Below, piece by piece: positions 25,485 to 33,952 of a stretch of 44,041 bases of DNA (position 1 is its first letter; every line of letters begins with the position of its first letter). The DNA comes from Betaproteobacteria bacterium (lineage in GTDB: Bacteria > Pseudomonadota > Gammaproteobacteria > Burkholderiales > SG8-41). Position numbers and translations under genes: made by a program. The stretch is taken from the NCBI GenBank assembly GCA_021730905.1, contig JAKFYK010000076.1, positions 1 to 44,041 on the forward strand, written 5' to 3'. The notes under the pieces were generated by a model. The model was given only the letters and a program-made list of their open reading frames with translations, was not told the origin of the DNA and made no database searches.

Positions 25485-27620
25485 ATGCGCTCCGACCTCG
25501 AACGTTTTTTCAACCCGAAATCCATCGCCATCATCGGCGCTTCAAAGGATCTCGTCACCATCAGCGGCCAGCCGCTGAGTCATCTGGTCAATCACGGCTA
25601 TAGCGGAAAACTCTATCCGGTGAATCCGCGTTATCCGGATATTCTCGGCCATAAATGTTATGCATCGCTGGCCGACGTACCGGAGACACCTGAGCTGGCG
25701 CTGATCCTGATTAACGCGTCACGGGTGGCGGACATGCTGGAGCAATGCGGCAAAAAAGGCGTGCCCTATGTGATTATTTTCAGTTCGGGCTTCTCGGAAA
25801 TGGGCGGCGAGGGCGTGGCGCTGCAACAGCGCCTTGGTGCCATCGCGGAGAAATATAATATCGGTGTCATTGGCCCCAACTGCCAGGGCCTGATGAACGT
25901 GGCGGGCAAATGCTACGCGGGCTTTGGCTCGGTGTTTTTCTCCGACTACCCGGCGGGCCGCGTGAGCATGGTGTCGCAGTCGGGTGGTTTCGGTTTTTCG
26001 GTGCTGAGCCTGGCGTCACTCGACGGCGGGCTCGCGTTCCGCCAGATGGTGACTACCGGCAACGAGATCGGCGTTTCGACGCTGGATTTCATCGACTATT
26101 TCATCCGCGATCCGCACACCGACATCATTGCCGGCTATCTTGAAGGCGCGAAGGATGCGCGGCGCATCACGGAAATCGGCCTGAAGGCGATGGCCGCCGG
26201 GAAGCCGATTTTGATGTGGAAAGTCGGCAACACTGATGAAGGCCAGAAAGCCGCCGCCTCGCACACCGCGAATCTCGGCGGTGCGATGGCGCTTTATCAG
26301 GCGGCGTTCAAGCAGACAGGCATTATTCAGGTCGAGGACATCCAGGACGTGGTCGATTATGGCCGCATGTTCCGCTGTGGAAAATTGCCCAAAGGCAATC
26401 GCATTGCGATGATCACGGTGTCGGGCGGCGCCGGTATTCTGATGACCGACGAATGCGTGTCGCGCGGCATGCAGTTGGCGAAACTCGCGCCGGAAACCGT
26501 GGCAAAGCTGAAAGAATTTGTGCCGTCATTCGGCTCCCTTGGCAACCCGGTGGATGTGACGGCGGCGATCTTCAACGACCTCGCGCTGATCAACCGCACG
26601 CTGCAGGCGATCGTCGATGATCCGGGCGTCGATTGCATCGCGCTGATCAACGCATCGCTGCAGGGCGAGATCGCAACCAAGATCGCACACGAGATCGTTG
26701 CGATTGCGAAAACCACCGACAAGCCGATTGCCGCGGCGTGGAGCGCGCGCGACGTGATGGCGAAAGAAGCTTACGCGATGCTCGATGCCGAGCGCATCCC
26801 GCATTACAAATCACCGGTGCGCTGCGGGCGCGCGTTCGCGGCATTGAGTGGGTACGCCGAAGCCAAGCGCCGCATCGAAGCGCAGCGCAACGAAAGGCCG
26901 TTGGTATTACAAAAAACACAATCAAAAGAAATACTTAATAATAGAGTCGCAGATGTTGCCGAATACGAGGCGAAAAAGGCGCTTGCCGAATACGGCATTG
27001 CAGTGACGCAGGAAGAACTCGCCGCCACACGCGAGCACGCGCTGGCGATCGCAAAACGCATCGGCTATCCGGTGGCGATCAAAGTGCAGTCACCGGATAT
27101 TTCGCACAAGACCGAAGCCAAAGCGGTGAAGCTGGGCTTGTCATCCGACGCCGAACTCGCAGCTGCGTACGATGAAGTGCTGGCCAATGCGAAGGCCTAC
27201 AATGCCAAAGCGCACATCGATGGCGTGCTGGTGCAGGAAATGTTGCGCGGTGGCACCGAAGCGATACTCGGCATCGCCAACGATCCGCTGTTCGGGCCGG
27301 CGGTAATGTTCGGGCTGGGCGGTATTTTTGCGGAGATCATGAAGGATGTATCGTTTCGTCTCGCGCCGGTGACGCTGTCGATGGCGCGCGAGATGATAGC
27401 GGAAATCAAGGGCTATCCGCTGCTCACCGGCGCGCGCGGACGTGCCCACGCTGACATCGATGCGCTGGCTGACGCCATCGTGAAATTGTCCGCGCTGGCG
27501 ATAGATTTAAAAGATCATGTGGCTGAACTCGACATCAATCCGCTGTTCGTGATGGAGCGCGGCAAGGGTGTGAAAGCGGCTGATGCGCTGATACGGCCGA
27601 AGGTCAAAGCTGGAAATTGA
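25485..27620 (+). CDS. Acetate--CoA ligase (ADP-forming) family protein
   Basis: A 711-residue NDP-forming acyl-CoA synthetase. Domains in order are a CoA-binding Rossmann domain (LERFFNPKSIAIIGASKD), a succinyl-CoA-ligase-like domain with the phosphohistidine H260 (AASHTANLGG), a linker and a C-terminal ATP-grasp domain (EYEAKKALAEYGI, then VLVQEMLRGGTEAILGIANDPLFGPAVMFGLGG). It would make an acyl-CoA or run in reverse to yield ATP, feeding the acyl-CoA dehydrogenase encoded next. ATG 25485 is preferred over TTG 25476. Linker residues ~475-488 are encoded by AT-rich repeat copy 6. It is the first of eleven collinear genes. Confidence 0.92.
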   Translation: MRSDLERFFNPKSIAIIGASKDLVTISGQPLSHLVNHGYSGKLYPVNPRYPDILGHKCYASLADVPETPELALILINASRVADMLEQCGKKGVPYVIIFSSGFSEMGGEGVALQQRLGAIAEKYNIGVIGPNCQGLMNVAGKCYAGFGSVFFSDYPAGRVSMVSQSGGFGFSVLSLASLDGGLAFRQMVTTGNEIGVSTLDFIDYFIRDPHTDIIAGYLEGAKDARRITEIGLKAMAAGKPILMWKVGNTDEGQKAAASHTANLGGAMALYQAAFKQTGIIQVEDIQDVVDYGRMFRCGKLPKGNRIAMITVSGGAGILMTDECVSRGMQLAKLAPETVAKLKEFVPSFGSLGNPVDVTAAIFNDLALINRTLQAIVDDPGVDCIALINASLQGEIATKIAHEIVAIAKTTDKPIAAAWSARDVMAKEAYAMLDAERIPHYKSPVRCGRAFAALSGYAEAKRRIEAQRNERPLVLQKTQSKEILNNRVADVAEYEAKKALAEYGIAVTQEELAATREHALAIAKRIGYPVAIKVQSPDISHKTEAKAVKLGLSSDAELAAAYDEVLANAKAYNAKAHIDGVLVQEMLRGGTEAILGIANDPLFGPAVMFGLGGIFAEIMKDVSFRLAPVTLSMAREMIAEIKGYPLLTGARGRAHADIDALADAIVKLSALAIDLKDHVAELDINPLFVMERGKGVKAADALIRPKVKAGN
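26906..26942 (-). repeat. AT-rich dispersed repeat, copy 6 (inside a coding region)
   Basis: On the minus strand it reads TTAAGTATTTCTTTTGATTG, followed by TGTTTTTTGTAATAC, matching copy 9 at about 28 of 35 positions. It lies in frame in the CoA ligase gene, where it encodes LQKTQSKEILNN (residues 475-486) between the ligase and ATP-grasp domains. The neighbouring codons are typically GC-rich and this block is not. Confidence 0.75.
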
Positions 27621-27633
27621 CGAGGTATTTCCC

Positions 27634-28776
27634 ATGAACAATCACGTAACCCCTGAAGTGCGCGCACTGTGCGATGAAGTGGCCCGCTTTATCCGCAAGG
27701 AAGTCGATCCGCGCTCGCGCGAGATTGAAGAATCAGACGCGATTCCCGATGACCTGATGAAACTTGCGCGCGAGATGGGCTTGTTCGGACTGACGATACC
27801 CGAAGAATACGGCGGCAGTGGCTTGACGCTGGCCGGCAAGTGCGCCATCGAAGAGGAAATGGGCAAGACCAATTACGGCTTTGCCACGGTGATCGCCAAT
27901 CACACCGGAATCAGCACTGCCGGTATCGTCGCGCTGGGTAACGAAGCGCAAAAGAAAAAATATCTGCCGCGCATGGCGAGCGGCGAATGGGTCGGCACGT
28001 TTGCGCTGACCGAGCCGCAGGCGGGCTCGTCGCCGGCGGACATGCGCACCACGGCGGTGAAGAAGGGTGACCGTTACATCCTCAACGGCGAAAAAATCTA
28101 CATCACCAATGCCGGCATCGCCAACGTGTTCACGGTGATGGCGATTACCGACAAGTCCAAAGGCATCAAGGGAATTTCAGCGTTTGTGGTTGAGCGCAAC
28201 TTCAAAGGCTTCAGCGTCGGCAAGAACGAACTGAAGATGGGCATGCACGGTTGCACCACCGCGCCGCTGGCGTTCAACGACTGCGAAGTGCCGGCGGAGA
28301 ATCTACTCGGTGCCGAAGGCCTGGGCTATATACAGGCGATGAAAACGCTGACTAATGGGCGCGTGACGGTGTCAGCGCGCTGCTGCGGCATGATGGATAA
28401 CCTGATTGCCCGCTGCGTCGATTACATGAAAGTGCGCGTGCAGGGCGGCAAGAAGCTCGCCGAGCATCAGGGCCTGCAATGGATGCTTGCCGACATGTCG
28501 GTGCAGCGCGATGCGGCGCGCGGGCTGACCTATCGCGCCATCGATACGCTGATGCGCGGCGAGCGCGGGACCATGGAAGCGTCGGCTGCCAAACTGTTTG
28601 CAACCGAGGCATTGGGCCGAGTTGCCGATTGCGCCGTGCAGATCCACGGTGGCATGGGCTACATGCGCGAAGCCGGCATCGAAACGGTGTATCGTGATGC
28701 GCGCATCGTGCGCATCTACGAAGGCTCGTCGGAAATTCAGCGCAATATCATCGGCGGATTGCTTTTGAAAGATTGA
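27634..28776 (+). CDS. Acyl-CoA dehydrogenase
   Basis: A 380-residue flavoprotein that oxidises acyl-CoA to enoyl-CoA. Hallmarks are FALTEPQAGSSPADMRTTA (FAD and substrate binding), YITNAG, VQIHGGMGYMRE and the C-terminal RIYEGSSEIQRNII, whose E363 corresponds to the catalytic base of medium-chain-type enzymes. It follows the CoA ligase after 13 nt and precedes an SDR gene after a short gap filled by AT-rich repeat copy 7. The chain length or branch preference cannot be read from the sequence. Confidence 0.95.
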   Translation: MNNHVTPEVRALCDEVARFIRKEVDPRSREIEESDAIPDDLMKLAREMGLFGLTIPEEYGGSGLTLAGKCAIEEEMGKTNYGFATVIANHTGISTAGIVALGNEAQKKKYLPRMASGEWVGTFALTEPQAGSSPADMRTTAVKKGDRYILNGEKIYITNAGIANVFTVMAITDKSKGIKGISAFVVERNFKGFSVGKNELKMGMHGCTTAPLAFNDCEVPAENLLGAEGLGYIQAMKTLTNGRVTVSARCCGMMDNLIARCVDYMKVRVQGGKKLAEHQGLQWMLADMSVQRDAARGLTYRAIDTLMRGERGTMEASAAKLFATEALGRVADCAVQIHGGMGYMREAGIETVYRDARIVRIYEGSSEIQRNIIGGLLLKD

Positions 28777-28810
28777 TATATATAAGTATTTGTTTTTAAA
28801 GGGATATTTT
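28776..28810 (+). repeat. AT-rich dispersed repeat, copy 7
   Basis: The sequence ATAAGTATTTGTTTTTAAAG starts at 28782 and runs on into GGATATTTTTTG. It fills the whole gap between the acyl-CoA dehydrogenase stop (28774-28776) and the likely TTG start of the SDR gene (28811). Within this copy the sequence AAAGGGA (28798-28804) is correctly spaced to serve as the Shine-Dalgarno sequence of the SDR gene. Confidence 0.82.
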
Positions 28811-29587
28811 TTGTCGAGCGTCAGAGAGCTGTTAAACCTCGAAGGCCATGTCAGTGTGATCACCGGTGGCGCAACCGGCATTGGTTTTCAAATGGCGACG
28901 GGCCTTGCGGAAGCCGGATCGAACATCGTACTTTGCTCGCGCAAGGTCGAGGTGTGCGAAGCCTCCTGCGCACAGCTTGAAAAGCTTGGTGTAAAAACGC
29001 TCGCGGTCTCGTGTGACGTGACCAAGCCTGATCAGGTGGAAGCAATGAAGGACGCGACGCTGAAAAAATTCGGCCGTGTCGATGTGCTGATGAACAACGC
29101 AGGGCGGGCCTGGGTCGCGCCACCCGAAGACACGCCATTGGATCGCTGGCAGCAAGTGCTGGATCTCAACGTCACGGCGGCGCTTATCTGCGCGCAGGCC
29201 ATCGGCCGCGAATTCATCAGACAAAAGCGCGGCAAGATTATCAATATTGCTTCCATTGCGGGAATCGTGGGCCGCAATCCCAAGGCGTATAGTTCCATCG
29301 CTTACAGCACGAGCAAAGGCGCGCTGGTTCACTTCACGCGTGACCTCGCGGTAAAATGGGCGCAGCACAATATTCAGGTGAATTGCATCTGCCCGGGATT
29401 TTTTGTGACGCCGCTCAACCAGAAACTGTTCGAGCGCAATCGTGAAAACCTGGAAGCCGAGGTGCCGTTGCACCGCACCGGAGGACCGGACGATCTGAAG
29501 GGTGCTGCGGTGCTGTTGGCGTCGCGTGCGTCGGATTTCATTACCGGCGTGATTCTGCCGGTGGATGGCGGCACGGTAGCCTGGTAA
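28811..29587 (+). CDS. Short-chain dehydrogenase/reductase (SDR)
   Basis: A 258-residue classical SDR. The nucleotide-binding motif is TGGATGIG, followed by NNAG and the catalytic S...YSTSK (NIASIAGIVGRNPKAYSSIAYSTSKGAL). The C-terminus VILPVDGGTVAW is typical of 3-oxoacyl reductase-type SDRs, and a hydroxyacyl-CoA oxidation or reduction step fits the operon. The start is not certain: TTG 28811 (MSSVRELLNLEGH) has AAAGGGA at -13 to -7. An upstream TTG at 28790 would add seven residues encoded by the repeat (MFLKGYF). Confidence 0.92.
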   Translation: MSSVRELLNLEGHVSVITGGATGIGFQMATGLAEAGSNIVLCSRKVEVCEASCAQLEKLGVKTLAVSCDVTKPDQVEAMKDATLKKFGRVDVLMNNAGRAWVAPPEDTPLDRWQQVLDLNVTAALICAQAIGREFIRQKRGKIINIASIAGIVGRNPKAYSSIAYSTSKGALVHFTRDLAVKWAQHNIQVNCICPGFFVTPLNQKLFERNRENLEAEVPLHRTGGPDDLKGAAVLLASRASDFITGVILPVDGGTVAW

Positions 29588-29594
29588 GACCATC

Positions 29595-31241
29595 ATGAGC
29601 AACGAGCGCGACTATCCCGATCTGCACGAGCATCTTGAGGCCCTGAAAAGGGCTGGCCTGCTGCTGACAATAGATCGTGCCATCGACAAGGATGCCGAGA
29701 TGCATCCGCTGGTGCGCTGGCAATACGTGGGCGGCATCGAACACGAGGAACGCAAGGCGTTTCTGTTTACCAACGTGGTTGATGGCCGCGGCCGCAAGTA
29801 CAAGTTTCCGGTGGTGGTGGGCGCGCTGGCGGCGAATCCGGCCGTATATCTGCAGGGGATGCAGTGCGCTGCCGAAGACGTGGAGAAACGTTGGGGCGAG
29901 GCCACTACGCATCCGATTGCGCCGCGCATCGTCGAGAATGCTGCGTGCCAGGAAGTGGTTATCGAGGGCGATGCGTTGAAGGGTGACGGCAACGGGCTCG
30001 ACAGCCTGCCGATACCGATTTCCACGCCCGGTTTTGACAGCGCGCCGACACTGACTGCAACCAACGTCATTACCAAGGATCCGGAAAGTGGCATCCAGAA
30101 TCACGGCACCTATCGCGCGGCGCTGAAGGCGAGCGACCGGTTGGTGGTGCGCATGGCCACGCGCGCGGGCGGCGCGGGCGGCTACCGTCATTACCAGAAG
30201 CATCAGGCGCGCGGCGACAAGGAAATGCCGATCGCCATCGTGCTTGGCGCGCCACCCTGTGTGGCGTACGTGGCGCCGATGAAACTGCCGATCGACATGG
30301 ATGAGATTGGTGTCGCCGGTGGTCTCGCGGGCGCACCGATCAACGTGGTCAGGGCACGCACCGTGGATTTGCTGGTGCCGGCGGAAGCGGAAATCGTCAT
30401 CGAAGGTTTCATCGACACCGAGACTCTGGAACCGGAGGGTCCGTTCGGCGAATCGCACGGCCATATCGCGCTCGAAGAATTCAACATGCCGATGCGCGTG
30501 ACCGCGATCACCCATCGCAAGGATGCGATAGTCGCTTCGTATATCTCGCAGGTGACGCCCAGTGAATCGAGCGCGATCAAACTGGTTTCGTACGAGCCGA
30601 TGTTTCTCAATCATTTGCGCAAGACGCTGGGCATACGCGGTGTCAAGCGCGTCAAACTGCATGAACGTTTAACAGCGTTGCGGCGCATCATCATTCTGGT
30701 GATGGAGAAGAACACGCCGAAGACGGAAATCTGGCGCGCACTGCAAGGCGCGAGCGCATTCCGGGCTGATTGCGGAAAAATCTGCATCGCGGTCGATGAA
30801 GATATCGATCCGGAAAATTCCGATGCGATTTTCTGGGCGCTGGCGTTCCGCATGAATCCATCGTCCGACTTGCAGGTGATCAACTACCGCAGCCCCGGCC
30901 ACGGCCCGGAGCGCGAGCATGAGGCCGAGCGTGAGGATGCCACGCTGCTGATGGACGCGACGCGCAAGGAAGAACTGCCGCCGTTAGCGTTGCCGCGTCG
31001 CGAGTACATGGAACGTGCGGGCAAGATATGGGATGAACTGGGTCTGCCGAAGCGCCGTCCGCAGTCGCCATGGTTCAGCCCCGGTGACGGTGACTGGCTG
31101 CCGCAGTGGGACGAGGCCGCCAGGCGCGCGGTGGAAGGCCGTTATCTCGACAACGGCAGGATCAGCGAAAAGCTGAAACGCAAAGGATTAAAACCGGAGA
31201 CAGGATTCCGGCCGGATGAATCGGAGAGCAAACCGAAGTAG
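29595..31241 (+). CDS. UbiD family decarboxylase
   Basis: A 548-residue member of the UbiD family, which (de)carboxylates unsaturated or aromatic acids using prenylated FMN made by a UbiX flavin prenyltransferase. The catalytic-site region is visible at about residues 280-292 (LEPEGPFGESHGH), which contains the two conserved Glu residues. The N-terminal MSNERDYPDLHEHLEALKRAGLL and the middle PIAIVLGAPPCVAYVAPMKLPIDMDE also fit. No ubiX-like gene lies in the window. It starts 7 nt after the SDR stop. The substrate is unknown, but the operon suggests an unsaturated or aromatic acid. Confidence 0.92.
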   Translation: MSNERDYPDLHEHLEALKRAGLLLTIDRAIDKDAEMHPLVRWQYVGGIEHEERKAFLFTNVVDGRGRKYKFPVVVGALAANPAVYLQGMQCAAEDVEKRWGEATTHPIAPRIVENAACQEVVIEGDALKGDGNGLDSLPIPISTPGFDSAPTLTATNVITKDPESGIQNHGTYRAALKASDRLVVRMATRAGGAGGYRHYQKHQARGDKEMPIAIVLGAPPCVAYVAPMKLPIDMDEIGVAGGLAGAPINVVRARTVDLLVPAEAEIVIEGFIDTETLEPEGPFGESHGHIALEEFNMPMRVTAITHRKDAIVASYISQVTPSESSAIKLVSYEPMFLNHLRKTLGIRGVKRVKLHERLTALRRIIILVMEKNTPKTEIWRALQGASAFRADCGKICIAVDEDIDPENSDAIFWALAFRMNPSSDLQVINYRSPGHGPEREHEAEREDATLLMDATRKEELPPLALPRREYMERAGKIWDELGLPKRRPQSPWFSPGDGDWLPQWDEAARRAVEGRYLDNGRISEKLKRKGLKPETGFRPDESESKPK

Positions 31242-31256
31242 AAGGGAGGTGGTGCT

Positions 31257-32372
31257 GTGAACAGTCCTGCTGAACCCCGCTTATCGGAACCGCCCGCAGT
31301 GGACGCGGACGACCTCATCGAGTGGTATTACCAGCAAGGCTATTCCGACGGCCTGCCGCTGGTGCCGCCGACGCCGGCGAAAATCGACGCGATGGTGAAA
31401 GCGCTGGGCGGCGATGCTTTGTTTCGCGAATGCCGCGTGCCGCCGCGCTGGGGCAGCCTCACGCGCGAGGTGTTGGCGATCAACATGGTGATGGCGGGTT
31501 GTCTGCCCGAATATGCATTGATCGTGCGTGCGGCGATGCACGCATTGTGCGATCCGGCGTTCAATCTCAATGGCGTGCAGGCCACCACGCACATGGCGAG
31601 CCCGCTGCTGATCGTCAACGGTCCCGCGCGCAAGGCCGCAGGCATGAATGCGGGTTGCAATGTGTTCGGTTCAGGCAATCGCGCGAACGCGACCATCGGC
31701 CGCGCGATACGCTTGATACTGCTCAACGTCGGTGGGGGCTGGCCCGGTGAATTGGATAAGAGCACGCTGGGCCATCCCGGCAAATACACCTATTGCATCG
31801 CCGAGAACGAAGAGACCAGTCCGTTGGTGCCCTATCACGTCGAGCACGGCTACAAGGCCGAAGATTCCACAGTGTTCGTGCTCGCCGCCGAGCCGCCGCA
31901 CAGCGTAACCAATCACGTTGCCAACGATCCGCAGGGCATATTGGACAGCATCTGTTCGGCGATGAGCACGATCTGCTCGAACAACGCGGTGATGGGCGGG
32001 CACTGTGCGGTGGTGATCGGCCCGGAACACGCGCGCACCATCGCCAAGCACGGCTGGAAGCGTCACGATATCCGTCATTACCTGTGGATAAACTCCGGCA
32101 ACCTGTGGAAAGACCTGTACTTCAACGACCGCTACGGCAAGGTTTACAACCGCAGTTTCCCCGCGTGGTACAAGCGCGAGCTGGATGCGATGACCCCCAT
32201 CGTGCCGACGCCAGACAACATCCACGTATTCGTTGCGGGCGGTGAAGCGGGACGATTCTCGGCGTTGATCCCCGGCTGGGGGCGCGTGTCGTCGCCGGTG
32301 CTGCGGGCGATTGATCCGGGGGCGGAACCTGCTGGCGGGCCGGTGTGTCTGGATGGAACCTGCACTCTCTGA
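31257..32372 (+). CDS. Conserved hypothetical protein, UGSC-gene neighbour
   Basis: A 371-residue cytoplasmic protein with a GTG start preceded by GGGAGG (31244-31249). I do not assign a function. It opens with DLIEWYYQQGYSDGLPLVPPTPAKIDAMV, continues with RVPPRWGSLTREVLAINMVMAGCLPEYA and a Gly/Asn-rich centre (GMNAGCNVFGSGNRANATIGRAI), and ends PGAEPAGGPVCLDGTCTL, a CxxxxC pair two residues from the C-terminus. Such a mobile C-terminal thiol pair often carries redox equivalents. The gene sits 21 nt upstream of the UGSC selenoprotein gene, and I recall proteins of this type next to UGSC genes in other genomes. Confidence 0.85.
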   Translation: MNSPAEPRLSEPPAVDADDLIEWYYQQGYSDGLPLVPPTPAKIDAMVKALGGDALFRECRVPPRWGSLTREVLAINMVMAGCLPEYALIVRAAMHALCDPAFNLNGVQATTHMASPLLIVNGPARKAAGMNAGCNVFGSGNRANATIGRAIRLILLNVGGGWPGELDKSTLGHPGKYTYCIAENEETSPLVPYHVEHGYKAEDSTVFVLAAEPPHSVTNHVANDPQGILDSICSAMSTICSNNAVMGGHCAVVIGPEHARTIAKHGWKRHDIRHYLWINSGNLWKDLYFNDRYGKVYNRSFPAWYKRELDAMTPIVPTPDNIHVFVAGGEAGRFSALIPGWGRVSSPVLRAIDPGAEPAGGPVCLDGTCTL

Positions 32373-32393
32373 TTTGAACTGCGGAGGATATTG

Positions 32394-32942
32394 ATGATCC
32401 CGACTCAACATTTCTATGACCCGCGCGGCGTGGTCGAAGCCGATGCGCTTGCGGCGGCGGTGCGTGTCCGCTCGCTCGAAGGCATGCGTCTCGCGATACT
32501 CGACAATACGAAATGGAATGCAGGTAAGCTCCTGCGCAATATCCAGGAAGGTTTATCGTCCGACACAGGACTTTCGGCGATAAACTATTACCGCAAGCAC
32601 AGCTTCTCCATGAATGCCGCGCCGGAATTGCTGGATGAGATCGCCGCCAATAACGATCTCGTGGTCACCGCCATAGGCGACTGAGGCTCCTGCACGTCGT
32701 GCTGTATGCACGACACGGTGGAACTGGAAGCGCGGGGCTTGCCCACGGCGCTGATTATTACGACAGAGTTTCAGCTGGAAGCGCAGGTGCAGCGCGACGC
32801 GCTGGGCATGATCGCGCTGGATCCGGTGGTAATCGAGCATCCCTTGAGTTCGCTGACCGAAGACGAAATCACGCAACGCGCCGCGCAGGCGTTGCCGCAG
32901 ATCAAGTCGGTGTGGCTTACCGGGCAGGCGAAGGGCGCTTAG
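32394..32942 (+). CDS. UGSC family selenoprotein (in-frame TGA = Sec97)
   Basis: The frame runs from ATG 32394 (GGAGG 7-11 nt upstream) through an in-frame TGA at 32682-32684 to a TAG at 32940-32942, 182 residues in all. Around the TGA it reads VVTAIGD-U-GSCTSCCMHDTVELEARGLP, exactly the U/C-GSC motif of the UGSC (seleno)protein family. The downstream half continues with the family's usual sequence (PTALIITTEFQLEAQ, then EHPLSSLTEDEI). A 7-bp hairpin begins 11 nt after the TGA. The enzyme activity of the family is not established. Annotating the TGA as a stop would wrongly give a 96-residue fragment. Confidence 0.95.
32696..32714 (+). promoter_or_regulatory. Candidate bacterial SECIS hairpin of the UGSC gene
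   Basis: A perfect 7-bp stem GTCGTGC (32696-32702) / GCACGAC (32708-32714) closes a five-base loop UGUAU. The loop starts 18 nt after the TGA codon and has G as its second base. The published bacterial SECIS model, as I recall it, asks for the loop 16-37 nt after the UGA and a G in the first two loop positions, and both conditions are met. Confidence 0.85.
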
Positions 32943-32943
32943 C

Positions 32944-33933
32944 TTGAGGCACCATGCTTTGGTGCTGCTGCTGTTGCTTGGGGCGCTCGCTCCCGCTGCC
33001 GCGCAGACCCTTTCGACAAGCTCAGGACAGGCATTTCCGATAAAACCCATCCGCATCATTGTTCCGTTTGCCCCGGGTGGCGCCAACGATCTGGTGACGC
33101 GGCTGGTGGCGCAAAAGCTTGCGGCAGGCATCGGCCAGTCGGTGGTAGTCGAAAATCGCGGCGGTGCAGGCGGCACCATCGGCCTCGACGTGTGCGCCAA
33201 AGCGCCGCCGGATGGCTACACACTGGTGATGGCGCCGACCAGCGCAGTGGCGTTTGCTCCCAGCCTCAACGCGAAACTGCCGTACGATCCCGTCAGGGAT
33301 TTCGCGCCGATCACCAACGTATCGAGCGGACCGAACGTGCTGGTGGTGCATCCGTCGGTGCCCGCGGTGACCCTAAAGGAATTCATCGCGCTCGCGCGTT
33401 CGAAAACCGGCAAGCTGAGTTACGCCTCATCGGGCGCTACCAGCATGTCGGGCATGGCGGCGGAGATGTTCAAAAGCATGGCGAGCATCGACATGGTGGG
33501 CGTGCCGTACAAGGGCACCGGACCGGCGATGACAGAACTGATCGGCGGGCAGGTCGATGTAATGATTGCCGATCTGGCGATTTCGTTGCCGCACGTGAAC
33601 AGCAAACGGCTGCGCGCGATCGCGGTGACCGGGCCCAGGCGTTCGGCACATGCGCCGCAAGTGCCGACGGTCGCGGAGTCGGGCGTACCGGGCTACACGC
33701 TGGTCAACTGGCGCGGCATCCTTGCGCCGGCAGCGACGCCGCGCGACGTCGTGCTTAAGCTGAACGCCGAGATCATCAGGACCTTGCGTGCACCGGATAT
33801 CCGCGAATCGCTGGCGCGCGAAGGTTACGAACCGATAGGCGACACGCCCGAGCAGTTCGCGGCGCTGATTAAATCGGAAGTCGCGCGCTACGGTAAATTG
33901 ATCAAAGCCGCGGGAATTTCCGGGCAGCCGTAA
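32944..33933 (+). CDS. Bug family (TctC) solute receptor with repeat inserted at signal peptide junction
   Basis: A 329-residue receptor. The start is a TTG at 32944, 1 nt after the UGSC stop, with AAGGG at 32931-32935. The signal peptide ends at about A20 (LAPAAA|Q). It is followed by TLSTSSGQAFPIKPIRIIVPFAPGG, where nine residues (TLSTSSGQA) are encoded by a TTCGACAAGCTCAG repeat half instead of the usual one or two. The rest is a standard receptor (DGYTLVMAPTS, LPYDPVRDFAPITNV, VPYKGTGPAMTELIGGQ). Its place in the operon suggests it captures the substrate of the catabolic genes. Confidence 0.93.
   Translation: MRHHALVLLLLLGALAPAAAQTLSTSSGQAFPIKPIRIIVPFAPGGANDLVTRLVAQKLAAGIGQSVVVENRGGAGGTIGLDVCAKAPPDGYTLVMAPTSAVAFAPSLNAKLPYDPVRDFAPITNVSSGPNVLVVHPSVPAVTLKEFIALARSKTGKLSYASSGATSMSGMAAEMFKSMASIDMVGVPYKGTGPAMTELIGGQVDVMIADLAISLPHVNSKRLRAIAVTGPRRSAHAPQVPTVAESGVPGYTLVNWRGILAPAATPRDVVLKLNAEIIRTLRAPDIRESLAREGYEPIGDTPEQFAALIKSEVARYGKLIKAAGISGQP
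33008..33031 (+). repeat. REP-like repeat half inside a coding region
   Basis: The sequence CCCTTTCGACAAGCTCAGG (33008-33026), followed by ACAGG, is the same repeat arm as at 7531-7600 (TTCGACAAGCTCAG). It lies in frame at the signal peptide cleavage region of the Bug gene and encodes LSTSSGQ. The inverted partner arm is absent, so this is a solo half. Confidence 0.82.
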
Positions 33934-33952
33934 GTGTTCACTGGGAATACCT

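Noticed and set aside
32682..32684. Genetic code change (TGA read as Trp or Cys everywhere)
   Set aside because: Many genes in the window end normally at TGA with a following ribosome-binding site or overlapping start, for example 974, 3634, 17463-16762 and 28776.
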